This document shows positions 22,124-35,839 of a stretch of 64,000 bases of DNA, in pieces. Made by a program: the position numbers and the translations under genes. The notes under the pieces were generated by a model that saw only the letters and a program-made list of their open reading frames with translations, searched no databases and was not told the origin of the DNA. How positions within the stretch are numbered: the first letter of the stretch is position 1; every line of letters starts with the position of its first letter. Origin of the DNA: Celoporthe dispersa. Its lineage: Eukaryota > Ascomycota > Sordariomycetes > Diaporthales > Cryphonectriaceae. The stretch lies in assembly GCA_016584495.1 (NCBI GenBank), contig WAID01000003.1, positions 1,860,001 to 1,924,000 of the forward strand. The letters run 5' to 3'.

Positions 22124-23125
22124 ATGTGCTTCTTCGAGTACGACGTATACGACTGCCTCGTATGCAGGGAAGTCATGCACACAAAGCACTACCTCCAGCT
22201 GAGGCAGCCTGGGCCCACCACCCAGCTCGAGATGATCGACAGGCGCTGCGGCACAGCCCAGAGGCTGGAGCTCTCTGCGGAGAACTGTCCGTTTGTCAAG
22301 TACAACCACTTCCCGAGACGGATCCAGCCCAGTCAATTCTGCGGCAAGATCTGCGAGAGGATAGCTTGGGATGCCCGAAACGCAAAGCGTCGTCAGGCTG
22401 ATGCTGCGAAGGACCACGGCGGCCCTTGGAGCACGGCCTCGCACATGGACGGCGATATCCACCTCGGAAAACCTCCTCGGTCACCTGTGCCAAAGCGAGG
22501 CCGTTCGCCGTCTTCTTGCTGGCAGTGGCTGTATAACAGGAAAGAAGAGAAGCAGGAAAAGGACCTTCCCTCGAATAAGGACGGGGACGACGTCTGCAGC
22601 CCGGACAGCCGCTTCAACCAGGAGGAGGACGATGGACACAGTAACTACTACTACGACCCCGGCGAGGACAGCCGCTCTTCGTCCATCCTCCCAGCGGTCT
22701 TTCATTGGCGGCGATCGCGGCTGGGGGGTTTTAGAGAACTGGACGAGAAAGGGTACGGCTGGGGGTCAGGAGCCAGTGTCCGGACTGCTCGCTCGGGGCA
22801 CAGGTCACCGTCACCGCCGCCCTGGGGATCGGGAGAAGCGGGATGTTGGGGCAGGAAGGAGGCTCGCAGCGAGACAAGAGGACGTAGCCGGACTGCTCGC
22901 CCCGTGCAGGTGCCACCATCACAGCGCCCGAGAGAGGGAGAAGAACGCCACAGGGGAAATCATTGGGGCAGGGCAGGAGGGAGTGCTGGCCTGGCACAAA
23001 GGTCACCATCGCCGCGGTACGCAAGGGGCGGTGGCCACAGCTGGCGGAGCAATCGCTGCAGCCCGGCGGCAACCGTCCGGACTTTTCTCGCAGCGCCTGA
23101 ACCCTGGGTGCCGTACGAGTGGTGA
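22124..23125 (+). CDS. Hypothetical Cys-containing, SP/RG-rich protein
   Basis: 333 aa starting MCFFEYDVYDCLVC in good ATG context (GCAATGT) downstream of a TATA box. The N-terminal 80 residues have seven cysteines (2, 11, 14, 42, 55, 73, 77) that could bind zinc. Many fungi have small proteins beginning MCFF with such Cys patterns and unknown function. A basic SP-rich middle follows (SPVPKRGRSPSS), then an acidic stretch, then a Gly/Arg/Ser-rich tail containing degenerate internal repeats (about 22780-23080). A second forward frame is also open through the repeat part, but the N-terminal frame continues to 23125 without needing a shift. No function can be assigned. Confidence 0.6.
   Translation: MCFFEYDVYDCLVCREVMHTKHYLQLRQPGPTTQLEMIDRRCGTAQRLELSAENCPFVKYNHFPRRIQPSQFCGKICERIAWDARNAKRRQADAAKDHGGPWSTASHMDGDIHLGKPPRSPVPKRGRSPSSCWQWLYNRKEEKQEKDLPSNKDGDDVCSPDSRFNQEEDDGHSNYYYDPGEDSRSSSILPAVFHWRRSRLGGFRELDEKGYGWGSGASVRTARSGHRSPSPPPWGSGEAGCWGRKEARSETRGRSRTARPVQVPPSQRPREGEERHRGNHWGRAGGSAGLAQRSPSPRYARGGGHSWRSNRCSPAATVRTFLAAPEPWVPYEW
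22780..23080 (+). repeat. Degenerate intragenic tandem repeat, unit about 90-108 bp
   Basis: Segments beginning GGACTGCTCG near 22782 and 22890, and a diverged copy near 22980, are each followed about 20 bases later by a CACC-rich stretch (GGTCACCGTCACC, GGTGCCACCATCAC, GGTCACCATCGCC). The unit length is a multiple of three, so it is in-frame. Confidence 0.55.
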
Positions 23126-25927
23126 GGAAGAATCTCTCTTTGTCAGTGGCTCGCTTTTCTACATTTCTTGCTTTTTTTTCTTCTTTCTTTCTTTCTATCC
23201 TCTCTCCCCCCAACCTTTCATTTCTCTCCTTGGGGGGTACCTGATTAGAAGGAATCGGGCCGGTGTCCTCCGATCAAGCTTCATCTTTGCGAGTGGCATC
23301 GTGGATGGTTAGCAGTCGTGAGGGTAGTCCTTTTGTTATTGCTTTTTATCAGATATTCCTCACAGCTGATGTGGCAGGCTATCAGGTTATATTGAACAGA
23401 AGGATCTGAGTCTTGATATCATGCCAGTGTCAACCAGAATCGTGAGCATGAAATGTGATGGGCCTCTCAGCATCAACCTGGTCACCCGACCCGGCTCTTC
23501 CAGCCAAGCAACAGAGTTTGTAGATCTGTCTGTACCTCTATGAAAAGGTAAGCATCTCATATTGAATCACCATTCCCAATCTCTACAGATCATCCAGGTC
23601 CCAATGCCATGAACCTCCTTGTATTAATGAGCCCGGGGTGCCGAGACAAAAGACGGCGATGCATCCATCACAAATGACTTGTCACCACACATGATGCATG
23701 AGAAAAAGAAAAGATGCATGGTGACACCCGACGAGCCGGTTTCCCTACCTCGAGTCCAATATCCCCCCAACAAAAAGAAGAAAAAAAGAGAAGAAGAAAA
23801 AAGGAGGAGGAGAAAAAAAGAGGAGAAGAAAAAAAACCAAAACAATGTCCCAGTAACACGAGGACCACTGCATGCAATGAATGCATCAGTGCCCAATCCC
23901 CCAAAGCCGCCTCGTCCTTTACCTACCTGCCGAGAAGGGAAGAGAAAAGCGAGAGAAAGACCTCCCCCTCCCTCTCCAATTTCTCTGTCACACACAGCCC
24001 CCCCCCCCCCCCCGAGGCCTCGTCCCAAAAGTTCATAAGCAAGCCACACAGTAAGCCGGCATTCCCCACAACGGCAATCCGTTTCACTTCCCCTCCCCCC
24101 GGCCGCCCGCGCCGCAGCCACGTGCCGCTCCGCTGTAACGCTCATCCTCTTCCCCGGTGGGACGAACCAAATTTCAAACTCACCGTTCCTTTTTTTTTTT
24201 GCTTTCTTTTTGTTTCTCCCTTTTTCTTTCCTTTTCTGACGTGGTCCAACCACAAACGTCACATCACATCACATCACATCACATTCCCCCCTTTCTGCTG
24301 CTGCTGTTTCGTCTTTTTTTTTTTCTTCTTTCTTTTTTCCCTTCTTCCCTTTTGCTCCCTCTACTCTTCTCTTCACTGTTTTCTAACAAGGCCCTTTCCT
24401 CCCTCCCCATTTGCCTAGTAAGAAGGATTCCGCATAGTGCTACGTATCACTAAGCGCCGAGGTTTTTGGTTGGTTTTTTAAACTTATGCAATGCAATCTA
24501 CTTGTTTCTTCCTTACAAATCACCGCTACTGCACACAAGCGGAAAGAAAAAGCAAGCACACACACACACACACCCCTTGACCCAAAAGGAAGCGGAGCGG
24601 GACGGATGAGAGGGCAAGCGTTCCTAATGGTAGACAGGAGGAGGAGTGAAGGCCAGTAAGAGAGGCCCTCCCTCCCTCGTCTCCTCCTCCCCCCCCTGGG
24701 CGAGCGGGATGTGATAGCGAGGTCGGAGATTAGGCGGTAAGTGAACACAGCCAACTACGGCTGCCTGTCTTTCGCCAAGGCCCTGCTGCCAGCCTGAGAC
24801 CAACCACGAGGGGCCATAACACAACACCCTAACCGTCCTTCCGAGCCGCGTGGCCTGATCGATGCCAGCCCGAGGCGGTGAGCCGGGAGAGAGAGAGTGG
24901 GGGGGGAGGGAGAGAAGGAGAGAGGAGGAGGTAGAACAAGGAAAGGGTAAGGGAGAGAGGGGGGGGAGGGAGGGGGTTGAGGGCATCGTGATCACCATCA
25001 GCTCTCCCGCCCTGTGTCCACCCCGGGTCGCTCGGCGTCTGGTCTGAGGTTGAAACTACCCCGGGAGGCTTAGCTCCATATATCAGCAGAAACAATACCT
25101 CCCCCCCCCCTTCCTGTCTGTCTGGGACGGAGTGGCTTTTTCCTGAGCCAGGAGCGGGAAGGGCGCAGCAACAAGTCCTGTGCGGAATTGTTCGCCCAAC
25201 CAGCCAGCCAGCCATCTTGGCGGCAGAGGCGCCCCAGGGGTTGGGCTCATGCTGGTCCGGAATGCAATGTGCTTTTTCAGCTCGCGCCCGTTAATCGTTG
25301 GGCTTCGACGGGGCCAATCTTCATACACGCCACGCACGGGGCACCTGGCGGGTTCGTAATTTCAGTGTGTTTCTTAGTATGTTTCTCTTATTGCCAGCAT
25401 GCGTGCATGGATGGGCAGCAAGAGATATCGGGTATCATGTACATGGCGCGTACGTCCACCACCACCAACCCCCGCTCTCCAACCCCCCTTTCGCCCCCCT
25501 CTTTCCCAGTCTCCTTGCCTTGCTCGCCGGTTTTGGTTGTTGGTGGTACACAGGTATGTGAAGAGCTCGCTTGTAAATGCCATTGATTCAAGGGGTGAAA
25601 AGAAGTAAAAGAAAGAAAGAAAAAAAAAAAAAAGCAAAAACAAAAACACAATGCTGTCAGGCCTGTGGAGGCTCCCGAGTCGAGTAAGCCGGAATGTGTC
25701 GCTCCTATGCCAACGCCAACACCGTTGCTCAACTACCAGAACGATAGCCGTAGCACCCATCTTCTTGATCTAATTATATCTCGTGTATGATCAAAGGTGA
25801 TGCGCCAATGCCATGCATGCAAGTAACATATGAAAGATGGCCCCTCCCGTCTTTATGGATGGCCGGTATTATTGTGTCGCTCCGGGTCGTCAGCGCAGAC
25901 TCTGCCAAACAGTGGAAGGACGGACCT
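23126..25927. other. Intergenic, low-complexity, no supported gene
   Basis: 2.8 kb between convergent genes. It contains purine tracts (23760-23840), a 16-C run near 23998-24013, T-rich runs (24187-24370), (ATCAC)n at 24259-24284, (CA)n near 24557-24573, and GA-rich tracts at 24885-24975. No protein-like frame is seen. Confidence 0.55.
24259..24284. repeat. (ATCAC)n pentanucleotide repeat
   Basis: Five contiguous TCACA/ATCAC units. Confidence 0.85.
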
Positions 25928-27886
25928 CTAGCCCTGTCTCTTGCCGCTGTCCCTGCCGTCGTCCTGCTGAGAGCTGGTGCTGCCGTTTCTCTGCTTGTCG
26001 CCCGTCCGTGACTTGTCCCTCTCCAGCAGCAGCGTCAGCTGAGACTTCGACCTTCCCATGGGTGGTGCCGGGGCTGGATTCGGCTGCGTGGGGGTGAGCC
26101 TGGAGTCGAGGACCGAGGCCTTGCGGATGTCGGGCTCGTCAGCCCCGAGGGGCGGAAGGTCCTCGTCGGAAGGTCGTGCTCGGGGCGTCTCAAAGTCGAA
26201 GCCTCCCTTCACCGCGAGCTTGGACATGCCCACAACGCTGGGGGACTTGAAGCTGGCGGCTAAGGCCGGGCCCGAGCTCGTCCGCCTCGGCTCGTTAGAC
26301 TTCAGTCGGATCATAGCTGGTGCTGCACCGCCCGCGTGCCCGCCGGAGGGCCTCTTAGGTCCGCTGCCTGCTGCCTGTGTCTCCTCTGCCTTCGCGGCCG
26401 TGCTCTCGTGACTCTTAGCAAGACTCGTCGTAGGCTGAGGCATCTTGCGCCCTGTTGCACCGTCAAAAATGCCCAGAGGGTTGTTAGTGCGAGTCGGAGG
26501 TGGGTTGGACGAGACCGCTGTATCTGCCGGCTTCTCTGCGGTCGGCTTTGCGCCTCCGCGTGGAGCTTCGGTGCTTGCTTGCGAACCAGGACCGAGACCG
26601 CTGCCTCCCTTCGTTTTCTCTCCCTGGGAGAGGGGCGAGGACTTCCGCTTTGGAGGTTTGGTGTTCATGACAGCGCGAAGTCCCGACTGCTGCGGCCCTT
26701 TGGCCGTGGTCTGCTTCGCCGGGTCAGGAGGGTAGACCGCTGGCAGCTTGCCCAGCTGTTTAGTAGAAAGCTGTGGCGCCTCAGCGCGTGACGTCGTGGG
26801 TCCCGAAACTGCCTGTCTACCCGAGGGACTGCCTTCCCTGGGTGATGCGGCGGGCGGCCGATGGAGTTGGGTCTGCCTTGGTGTGGGAGAGTTCCCGTCC
26901 TTTACCGTAGTGTCGGAGCCAGCCGATCCCGTAGACGATTGTGAGCTCTGTCGGCGAGGCAGGACAGGACGCCTCTTGAGCGCGTTGCTCGACGCGACAA
27001 ACTTCTTGCCCGCCGCAGACTTCCTCTCCGTCTTAGTCGGAGACCTGGTCCTGGGCGCGGCGCGGGCGGGCGTGCGGCTCTTGCCTGTATTGTCCGGCTG
27101 GCTTGCCCCACTGCCGCTCTGCTGGGGCTCGACGCTCGGCTGCGTGGTCTCGTCTTCCGAGTCTGGCAAATCGACGAACCGTGCTGTCGGTCTCGGCCCG
27201 GAATTCGAGGGCCCTCTAGGCTTCTTGAGAATCGGGTGAGATGGCGGCGGCCTCGACGAGGATGGTGCCAGGCTCTGGGGCGGCGGCATGCTCGTCTGGG
27301 ACGCCTGGGCTTTACTCCGTGTCTGCCTCTGGTCTCCATTCGCGGGCTGCTCCGGCCGGCCGGATTCGTGCATGCTCTGGGCATGAGGGATCTGCTCGAC
27401 CGCGTCAGCTGGAAGAAGAGAGATGGCTCCAGGGCGGCACCCGAAGCTCACCGGAGGGCGCTCAAGTCGCGGTGGTGGCATCGGTGGTCCCCGAAGGGGA
27501 ACTGCTGTGGGGCCAGATGCGATCTGCTCCCATAATCTGGCGAGCGTCTTGCCGCTCAAGTGCCGCCTGTCGCTTCCCCCAGACATGCCACCAGAAATTC
27601 TCAAGACGGCACGCGGTCGGGTCTTGCAGCTTCTTGTACATCGAGGTATAGGCTGCGGCGGAGGAGGAGGAGGAGGAAGAGGAGGGTCAGCACGCGTATT
27701 GTTTCAATCTTCAACCCCCCAGAGTATACAAGGTTCATTCGAGTCCATACCATACCAATGCCGCCGCACGTCTTCCAGCGGGACGACAGGCAGTTTGGCG
27801 ACCTCGGCATATATCTGAGGAGAGTCGAACAGGAGGCCGGGAGGCAGCAGCATGGCCAAGGCCTCGGCGATTTCTTCGGCGGCCAT
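25928..27886 (-). CDS. DUF1752 (areA GATA-like domain) protein, largely disordered
   Basis: Exons 27886-27751 and 27652-25928 (about 619 aa). The N-terminal 100 residues form the fungal DUF1752 domain (called the areA GATA-like domain, though it has no zinc finger): RRHWYAYTSMYKK, LQDPTACRLENFWWHVWG, SDRRHLSGKTLARLWEQI, VPLRGPP. The remainder is Ser/Pro/Thr/Lys-rich and probably disordered. It carries conserved-looking short motifs: AMIRLKSNEPRR, and near the C-terminus GRSKSQLTLLLERDK, a possible phospho-Ser docking site. The intron uses the second of two GTATGG sites and a GCCGCAG acceptor. One frame break: the five-C run at 27576-27580 should be four, otherwise the domain is cut between VWG and SDRR. 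The function of this family is poorly defined; a regulatory role is an inference. Confidence 0.82.
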
Positions 27887-29624
27887 CTTGGGAGGCGAAA
27901 GGTGGGTGGTGCTCGGCGGGTGAGCCTGGTGATGGGTGGCCCTCGCTGAAGAACCGTGTAGAGAGGCACCGCCTATCAGCTAGACATGATCTGCGAGGTC
28001 CTGAAAATCTTCGAGGGGAGGAGAATTCTCTAGCGCAGGTCTGTGCCGACCAAGGCCAGGACCAGCTGCTGTCGTGCAGGTCAGGTCGGTGGTGGGTAGT
28101 GAGACAGGCCGAGCCTAGATGAGATGTCGGACGCGGCTATGGGTCTGACGCGAGCCTTGGGCGAGCCGTGTGAGTCGAGAGATGATCTCGCTCACCATGC
28201 CTCCTTGGCTGGATGGGTGACTGAGTGGCTGCCCGATGGATCGAAGGGTTGAGGTTGCAGACGAAGCGCGATCGATGTGTGATTGCTGGGCACACCCTCG
28301 AGGGTGAGAAAAGACAGGGAGAGGGAGAAGAAGAGGTCTGTCACGGAGCGGCAGACAAAGGTACGGAGGTGTGCAGTGCAGGAAAGTGGCTTGCTGCTGG
28401 TTGCGATGTAGATGAATTGCGTGGGATGCGAGGTATCACGATCTGACCGACAATGATGTAATTGTGACTGCCGCTTCCTACACCGCCGGAACGAGGAGCT
28501 CAATTTAGATGTTATGGCTGGGTGTCGTGCAGGAGCAGGAGAAGGGGGGGGACCTGGCTTGCAAGTTTGAGAGGAAGAGGGAAAAGAAGTTAAAAAAAAA
28601 TCAAGGAAGGAAAGACCAGATCAGTACGGAGACGCCGACGCGTAGATTGAGTGAATGACGGGTTGTGACCAAGGCAGATGGATACACGGCGACCCTAGAC
28701 ACTAGTAATGAGAAGGAGATGGGAAGGATGCGGTGTAGAGGGCGAGTGCAGGCTGCGTTTTGAGATATCGTGTGTGGTGGGTGTGTGTCTCTGTGTGCGT
28801 GTGGATGCGTTCTTGCTCTCTTTTTTTTTTCTTTTTTCCCTCCGTGTGTGTGTCAAGAAATGAGGCCTAATGGCGCATGCCCGATTTGGAAATCGACTTA
28901 TACGTTCAAATGGGTAATGGCAACAAGGAGGTGTGCAGAGTCTGGTGGGATTGGAATCGATGTCGCTATCCGTTTTCTGAGAAGTGACAGGATCTCCAAC
29001 ACGGCGAGACGGTACTGTCAGTTTCAGATGTGGAACCCAGTGATTAGACCGAAAGTGAAGGGAAATGATGGCTGGTGCCAGAGCCCAAGAGAGCTGGGCA
29101 GTAAGTATGGTATATGGAGAACAGAAGATGATGATGATATTAAAAAAAAAAAAAAAAAGAGTGTGTGACTGTGTAGGTGGGAGGGACAGAGGTAGGGGTG
29201 GGTGGGTGGGTGGGTGTGTGTCCCCCCTCTCTCTCTTTCTCTCGCTCTGTGGTTGAGATAAAGTGCAGGCCTGGCCCTGGAGGAAGGGAGCTTGCTGCTT
29301 GTCTATCTAGTCGAGGATGCAGGACCCAGAGCGGCTCGTCAGTACTCAATGTTCTCGAAGGGCAGGGGGAGAAAATTCCAGCCTTGGGCCTGACCACCCC
29401 CACTTTTCCCACAGGGTAATCAGTATGAGCTGCCGCGGGAGGTGGGCCGCTAAGAAGTCCCTAAAAGGTCCCAGCGGGCAGGAGAGAAAGGATAAAAAAA
29501 AAGGAAGAAAAAAAAGGAAGGAAAAAGAGAGCACAGCCCTAAGGGATCCACTATAGAGAACAAAGATGAGGGCCGTGGTAGGGTTTGGTGGTGGTTCTGG
29601 CTGAAGCTCGTCCAGGGGGAGAGG

Positions 29625-29628
<4 letters not shown>

Positions 29629-29659
<31 letters not shown>
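29629..29659. repeat. (AG)n microsatellite
   Basis: About 15 AG units. Confidence 0.9.
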
Positions 29660-29662
<3 letters not shown>

Positions 29663-30048
29663 AGGGGTATGAGATATACCGAGCACATGTATGACGAGGC
29701 TTCTGTTGTTGTATCATCTCCTGTCCTCCTTCTCGACAGGTAGAACCTGCTACAGCCTCAGTTCTCTGGTCCTAGAGCACGGTGTGCTGTGTGATGATGC
29801 TATGTTATGGTATTCGGCCTGGTGCTATGTGCCCTACTGAGAAGGCAAGGGAGGTCGACCCCAGCTGGCTGTGATCAGGGAGGCCCCCTGCAATCTCGTG
29901 GCCCTCTGCCCTTCAACCTCCCCCCCAAGCACAGTCCAGTCCAAGTCGACCTTCTTCATTAACCTGGATCATGAGTCGCCTGTTACTACCTGGGTCGGCT
30001 GTTATCTCAATCTGGCCAGGCCTGCTTGGGCCTGCTCCTTCTTTTTCT

Positions 30049-30075
30049 CTTCTTCTTCTTCTTCTTCTTCTTCTC
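30049..30075. repeat. (TTC)n microsatellite
   Basis: About eight TTC/CTT units within a pyrimidine tract. Confidence 0.85.
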
Positions 30076-33000
30076 TTCCTTGCCTGGTGAGGAGCTACGG
30101 CTATACATGGTCACAGATACAATGGTCATGTGCATGGTATGGTGCATAGCATGCGGAAGCTGCCGAGTGAGGCCGTCCGCCTAGACCCCAGGACCCAGGC
30201 ATGCCAGGTACCAGGATCTGGGAAGGGGTCAGCGGAGAAACCTTGGAATGGATCATGTACATGCCACAGCAGCAGAGGGTGTTCGAGATAATGCTACATA
30301 CCAAGGTAGCACCAAGCTACCCTGTAGAGAGAGAGAGACTCGTCACTGCTATAGTGTTTGAAACAGAGAATTGGGTACAAGAGCCAGCTGTGCCTCATAG
30401 TAGTCATCTGTTTGTCCTATTTCGAACCAAGAAAGAAAAAAAGGAGTTGCCAAGTCCGAGAGGAAGGCTTGCGAGGAAGCTTTCTATTTTGGTACCTCCT
30501 GGTACCGTCTCGTCCCGTGTTGGCGTGCGACTCAGGCCGTGATAGCGTACATGTACCGCATACATGCCTCCTCCTGCTCCCCCTGACGTGCTCAGATCAG
30601 TTGGGCTGAGGGGAAATACTCCGCACCAAGGGAGATAGATACTGCAGATCGATCTGCGCTGTCACGGGATCAGGCATGCAAGTACGGCCGGCCATACCAG
30701 TACCGCATGCAGAAAGTACGCACTATGACATGATAATGCTCCGCCCCTGCCACTTTCCCATCTGGCATCCCGCATTCCCATATGCAAGGAAGGAGCGGTC
30801 GGCGGCCCAACCAGGACAGGGAGAGGAGAGGAAGGAAGGAAAAGAAAGAAGAAGAAGGAAAAAGAAGAAAAAAACAACCCCCACCCCCCCAAAAATACCA
30901 TGTCGAGGCCAAGAGGATGATTGGTCCACCACCAGTAGAACACTCCCCTTGGAGCTATAGCAGCTTGCAGTATGGTACATCGTAATGGTCGGAGCCTGGG
31001 AAGGAAGGCAAGAAGAACCAGAGTGCGCGCCCAGGGCGTAGGTTTCATTGGTGGGGCCTGGTCCGCCGTGCACCACAGCAGGTGAGTACCTGGACACCTG
31101 GGTACGTACCTGACATCGCGACTTCCCAACCTCAACTCCATCCATCCCACCTTCGACTCCCCATCGTCATCATCATCATCCTTGTCCTTCCTGTACAAAA
31201 AGGCACCGTCTCCTCGACACGGTGGCACCAGGCCCGGATCTGACACTGCGCTGGCTGAACCACCTCACCCTGATCTCACATGACCTGCTCCACACCCAAT
31301 GGCATCGTCATCTCACCAGGGAAGACGCTGGACGGTTACGCATCTCGCATCCGCTGGCGTCCTCTTTTCCGGGGCACGACATTTCGCCTGTAAGACCTGC
31401 TCATATCGCTTTTTTTTCTTCTTCTTGGTGTGTGTCCTTCTATCTGGTCTCTCCTGTACCATATGCCCCCTTTATTCAGATCCTTTGCAGCTTCCGTCCC
31501 ACCTCCCTTTCCAGCTCCAGCCTTCTCTGCTCGCGGTCTTGTCGGGGCCTCGGCTTAGGCTGCCGGCGAACCTTAAGTTCCACGCCGACCCCCTGGCATT
31601 CAGGCCCGTCATCAATCCGTTACGATGGTCCAGAGGAAGAGCGAGTGAGCGAGCGATCATGGGCGGTTGCGGTCAGTGGCAGCCTAAATGTTACATGGTA
31701 CGACCGCCTACAGCAGCACCCGCGGCACGTCAAGTGCCGTGACACCTCGGCCGTAAGAGGCTCCTGCTGTCCCTCCTGCTGCTGCTGCCGCCCTCCTGTT
31801 ATCGAACCAGCTGGCCAGAGAGGTCTCCTGAAACTCTCGCGGGGCATGCCGCCGCAGGATGAGGGCTCGGGCATGCCTGGTCCTCAAGGAACGACCCCCT
31901 TTGGGCCTCGACAGGTTGATTCATTCACCAGCCGCCCCATGCCATGACCTCCGCCGTCTATCATCGGGAAGGGGGAGAGGGGGGGGCGCACCTCACGGCC
32001 AGTACCAGTACCAGTCCCACTCGGTACCCTACAGAGGAAGCTCGGCCAGGGAGCCACGGACCTCATCATCTCCCGTTTTGGGACGTCGGGCACCAATCGT
32101 GGTTACAATGGCCCTGCGTCCCACACTCGATGTGCTCGCGGGAGCGTGGGAGGGAATCTTGAGCACAGTCAGGGGTGGGCCGCCCCCCCTCCCCCCTCTA
32201 ACAACAGACGACCCCACAGGCGTCGCCAGCTTTTCGGGTCCTGTCCTGTCGGGCCTTTGCATGTGAAGGTTCCGAGCTCCTCCGGCTGCCTGCACAAGCG
32301 AGTCCGGTTGATCCCTTGCCCCACGTTCAGCACATGCGCCCTGCAAGCACCTGCACTCCCGCGCATGGATTTGTTCTAGAATCCCAGGCATTAGTGCACT
32401 TCTCCCCTCGAGCGGCCCGCGGCTTTATCAAGCAAGCGTTTGTGGCAAGGTCTTGGTACCCTTGCCTCGGCACGGCAGGAGGAGCATGGCTGAGTGCTGA
32501 CTGACCAGTAGCTCCCGCACGATATCACTTACCTTTCTTTTTTTTTTCTTTTCCATCAAAACAGCCAAGCAATCTACTCGAGACGGCAGACAGGCCCTTT
32601 CGACGCCAGCCTGCCTCGTCACCTGTAGGGGATGGATCTCACGAACCTTGCTGCCGGTGACCAGAGAAGGAAACAGCGCCGGCAGTCCCCCACGGACTAC
32701 CATGTGGGCGTGCCGTTGCTACCCGCGTCGAAGCCACTGCGCGCTGCTCTAGCTTGGAGGTTCTGTCTGTCTGGAGAGCTTCACCTTTGGTCAGCAGGCC
32801 TCCTCGGGCCCACCAGCGCGGCACATAGCTCGATGCGCACCTCTTCCCCCAGCGCCAACCAGGTCCTGCCAGGAGCCGCTGGCCGTGAGATTGTGGCGCG
32901 CGCGACCGGGTGTCATCTCACGTACTAACTAGGACGCTTTTTCCTTCTTTCTTTTCTCACGCAAGAGGGAGAGGAGGCCCGCAGAGGTCAGCCCTCCGGG

Positions 33001-34213
33001 GTCGCCAGCCGCCGCGGGCCAGCTCTTGGGCTCTAGAGCCTACCTACTACCCCTCCCCATCTCACCCTGCTTCGAATCCAGAGGGCGTGACGTCTCCGCG
33101 TTCGGCTGCTACAGCCCGCACTCCGTGGTCCCGTGAGGCCATGTCTCACCCTGCTCTGAAACAGGCGAGGTGTAAGCCCTTCGTGAGCACGGCTTTCGGC
33201 TGCGGCAGCTATTGGTACTGCTCCTCCAGGCCGGCGGGAGAGGCTCAATCAGCCACTTGGGCCCAGGGATCCGGCAAAGGGTCCTCGGGTACACAAGCGC
33301 CAGCCTTGCCCGGACGGTGTCGTCTGATCAGTTCCTGCGCGGAGAAAAGAGGTCGTGTGACCCCAGCCCCCCCTCCCCGGGCGGAACATACATACCACTT
33401 CCCCATAATGTGATCCCAACTGGACAACCACTACCACCTACATCCCATGCGAGTTTCTTCTTGCAGAAGGCATTATCCGCACTGGCGCTCGCTCGCTCCA
33501 GCTTGGGGGTCCGACCGGCAGCGCTCTCACATCATGGCATCCCCCTCCCTGTCAGCCGCACATCTACGTTTACCCCCCCCCCCAACGGAGTTTCGATCGT
33601 ACAATAGCGACTCATCAAATCGCTATCACAATCCTCCTCCCCCCCTCCTCCCCCCTCCTCCTCCTTCCCTCCCTTATCCTCTAGGATTTCTATCTCCTGA
33701 CCGCCGCGTCTCTTTTCCAATTTCGGAATGTGGCCCAACCCCGGCCAGTCCGGCATTCTGTGGGGTTTCTAGGGTGAGACGAATGTATGGTGAAGAAAGT
33801 AGGACACTTACTTCTTGACAGAGCAGCGTCTCTCAGAGGCTGGTCTGTCAGGCCTCGTAACGACAGGCGCTCGGGTGTCAGGATTACAATATGCCTGCAT
33901 GGACCGTACCTAGCAAAGGAAGGGGCTGAGACTCTGAAATTGGATCTCAAAAGCAACTGAAATATCATCTTGTACATGCCAGGTACTGGGGTTCAGGACT
34001 CGGCAAGCTCAGCTAACCTGCAGGAACCACAACGCCCACTCCAGCCTGACAGCTCTAGCGTCAGCGTCATACACACACGCACACACGTACGCCTGAGGGG
34101 GAGAAGGTGGTGTATTCGTCTGCGTCAGTTTGGGGCCGGCCACAAACCTACCGTTCCTGGATGCCACCCACCCACCCACACCCACATCCACACCCACATC
34201 CACACACCCATAT

Positions 34214-34476
<263 letters not shown>

Positions 34477-35816
34477 TCTTTTGCCACAACGTGCATTCCC
34501 CTTGCATGTCATTTGCCTTTTTGCCTTTCATCCTTTATGAACAGCCCGTAAAGACCCGATTATTCCCCTCGAACCTTCTGATATATTCCTATTATTACGG
34601 CCGAGCTCTTACATTCAACCCACAGGCTGCTGCCGGCACACTGCATATCGGTCAAAAGGAGCTGGTCATACTGCCCACCAAGGAAACCACCCGCCGACGC
34701 CGCCTTCTCCCCGCTCCCCTCCCCCCTCCCCGTCTTTTCTCCCCTCGCCCCGTGGGGAATGAGGCCATTTCTAGCCTGCATGACCATTCTTCATCCTGCG
34801 GGAGGCACCGCCCTGGCCGTGTCTCAGCACTTGATGTACCCCTTCCTGGCACCAATGGGTCTCGCACGGGACGCAGGTAAGCCTTGTCGGCAGGCCGGGA
34901 TTAGCTGGGAGGGGGAGGGGGGTAGAACGTTCAATCCTGATCTAGAGAGAAGTGGCTCTCTGCTCGACAGATCTCAAAGTCGACGGGCCGTCTTGTTTCC
35001 CCTGTCCCTGATGCTCTTCGGCGGGGCACCACCTCGGTCAAGGTGCCTGGAAGCGCCAGGTGCGCAATCGACAACACTAATGTCCTCCAGCCGTCCAGGA
35101 TTGGGGGCATTTTGCGAGTGTGCACGTTGGCCCCTGTCGATGGAGGAGATAACAGCCAGCCGGAGCTCAGAGGTTGCGAGGCTGGTACACCCGATGTCGC
35201 GCTCCACAATGCACTTGCTCACGCGACTTGGCTTGCTGCGATCAGCAGGATGTAGGGAGCGAGGTGGCCGGAAATCTGGTGTCTTCCCTGATACCTTGCC
35301 AGCCCGCAAGTCCGACATTTCTCCAATAACATCGGCTCTCCAGCTACCAGCACCAACTCAGCTTGCAAGGGTCGGCATAAAGGCCTGAGCGACCGGTGAA
35401 GGCACGGCTCCGCATCACCGTCCGATGACCGTGTTACATTTACCCTCCCAGCACATGGCTTAGACCCCCGCCCAGGGCAGGATGAGCTGTCGAAGACGGC
35501 TTTCTTTTTCACGTGGACGGCGTCCCTCCCTCACCCGAGGTCTGTGGTTTCCTCCGCGCTCTCTCGCTCTGTATTACTGTCTCCCGAGGTTGAGAGTCCT
35601 GTCGGTGTGCTGAGGTGTGTCGATGCAAGACAGCAGCGGGGAAGAGACGTCGGGGCTACGGAGCTACACTCATGGCCAGGTTAGCTCTTGGTCTCTCGCC
35701 TTCTTCTCTCTCTGATCCTTTTTTTTTTTTTTTTAGGGGATTCAAGATGCAAGTGAGGACGTTCCAAAACATCATTAAGACAAGGAGGAAGACATCATGA
35801 TTAGACAGAGTGTGAG

Positions 35817-35839
35817 GATAATAATAATAATAATAATAA
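35817..35839. repeat. (AAT)n microsatellite
   Basis: Seven to eight AAT units about 80 bases downstream of a T16 run (35720-35735). Confidence 0.85.

Noticed and set aside
31222..31947. 241-codon open frame on the plus strand
   Set aside because: No family-like motif, overlapping frames also open, no leader or splice context.
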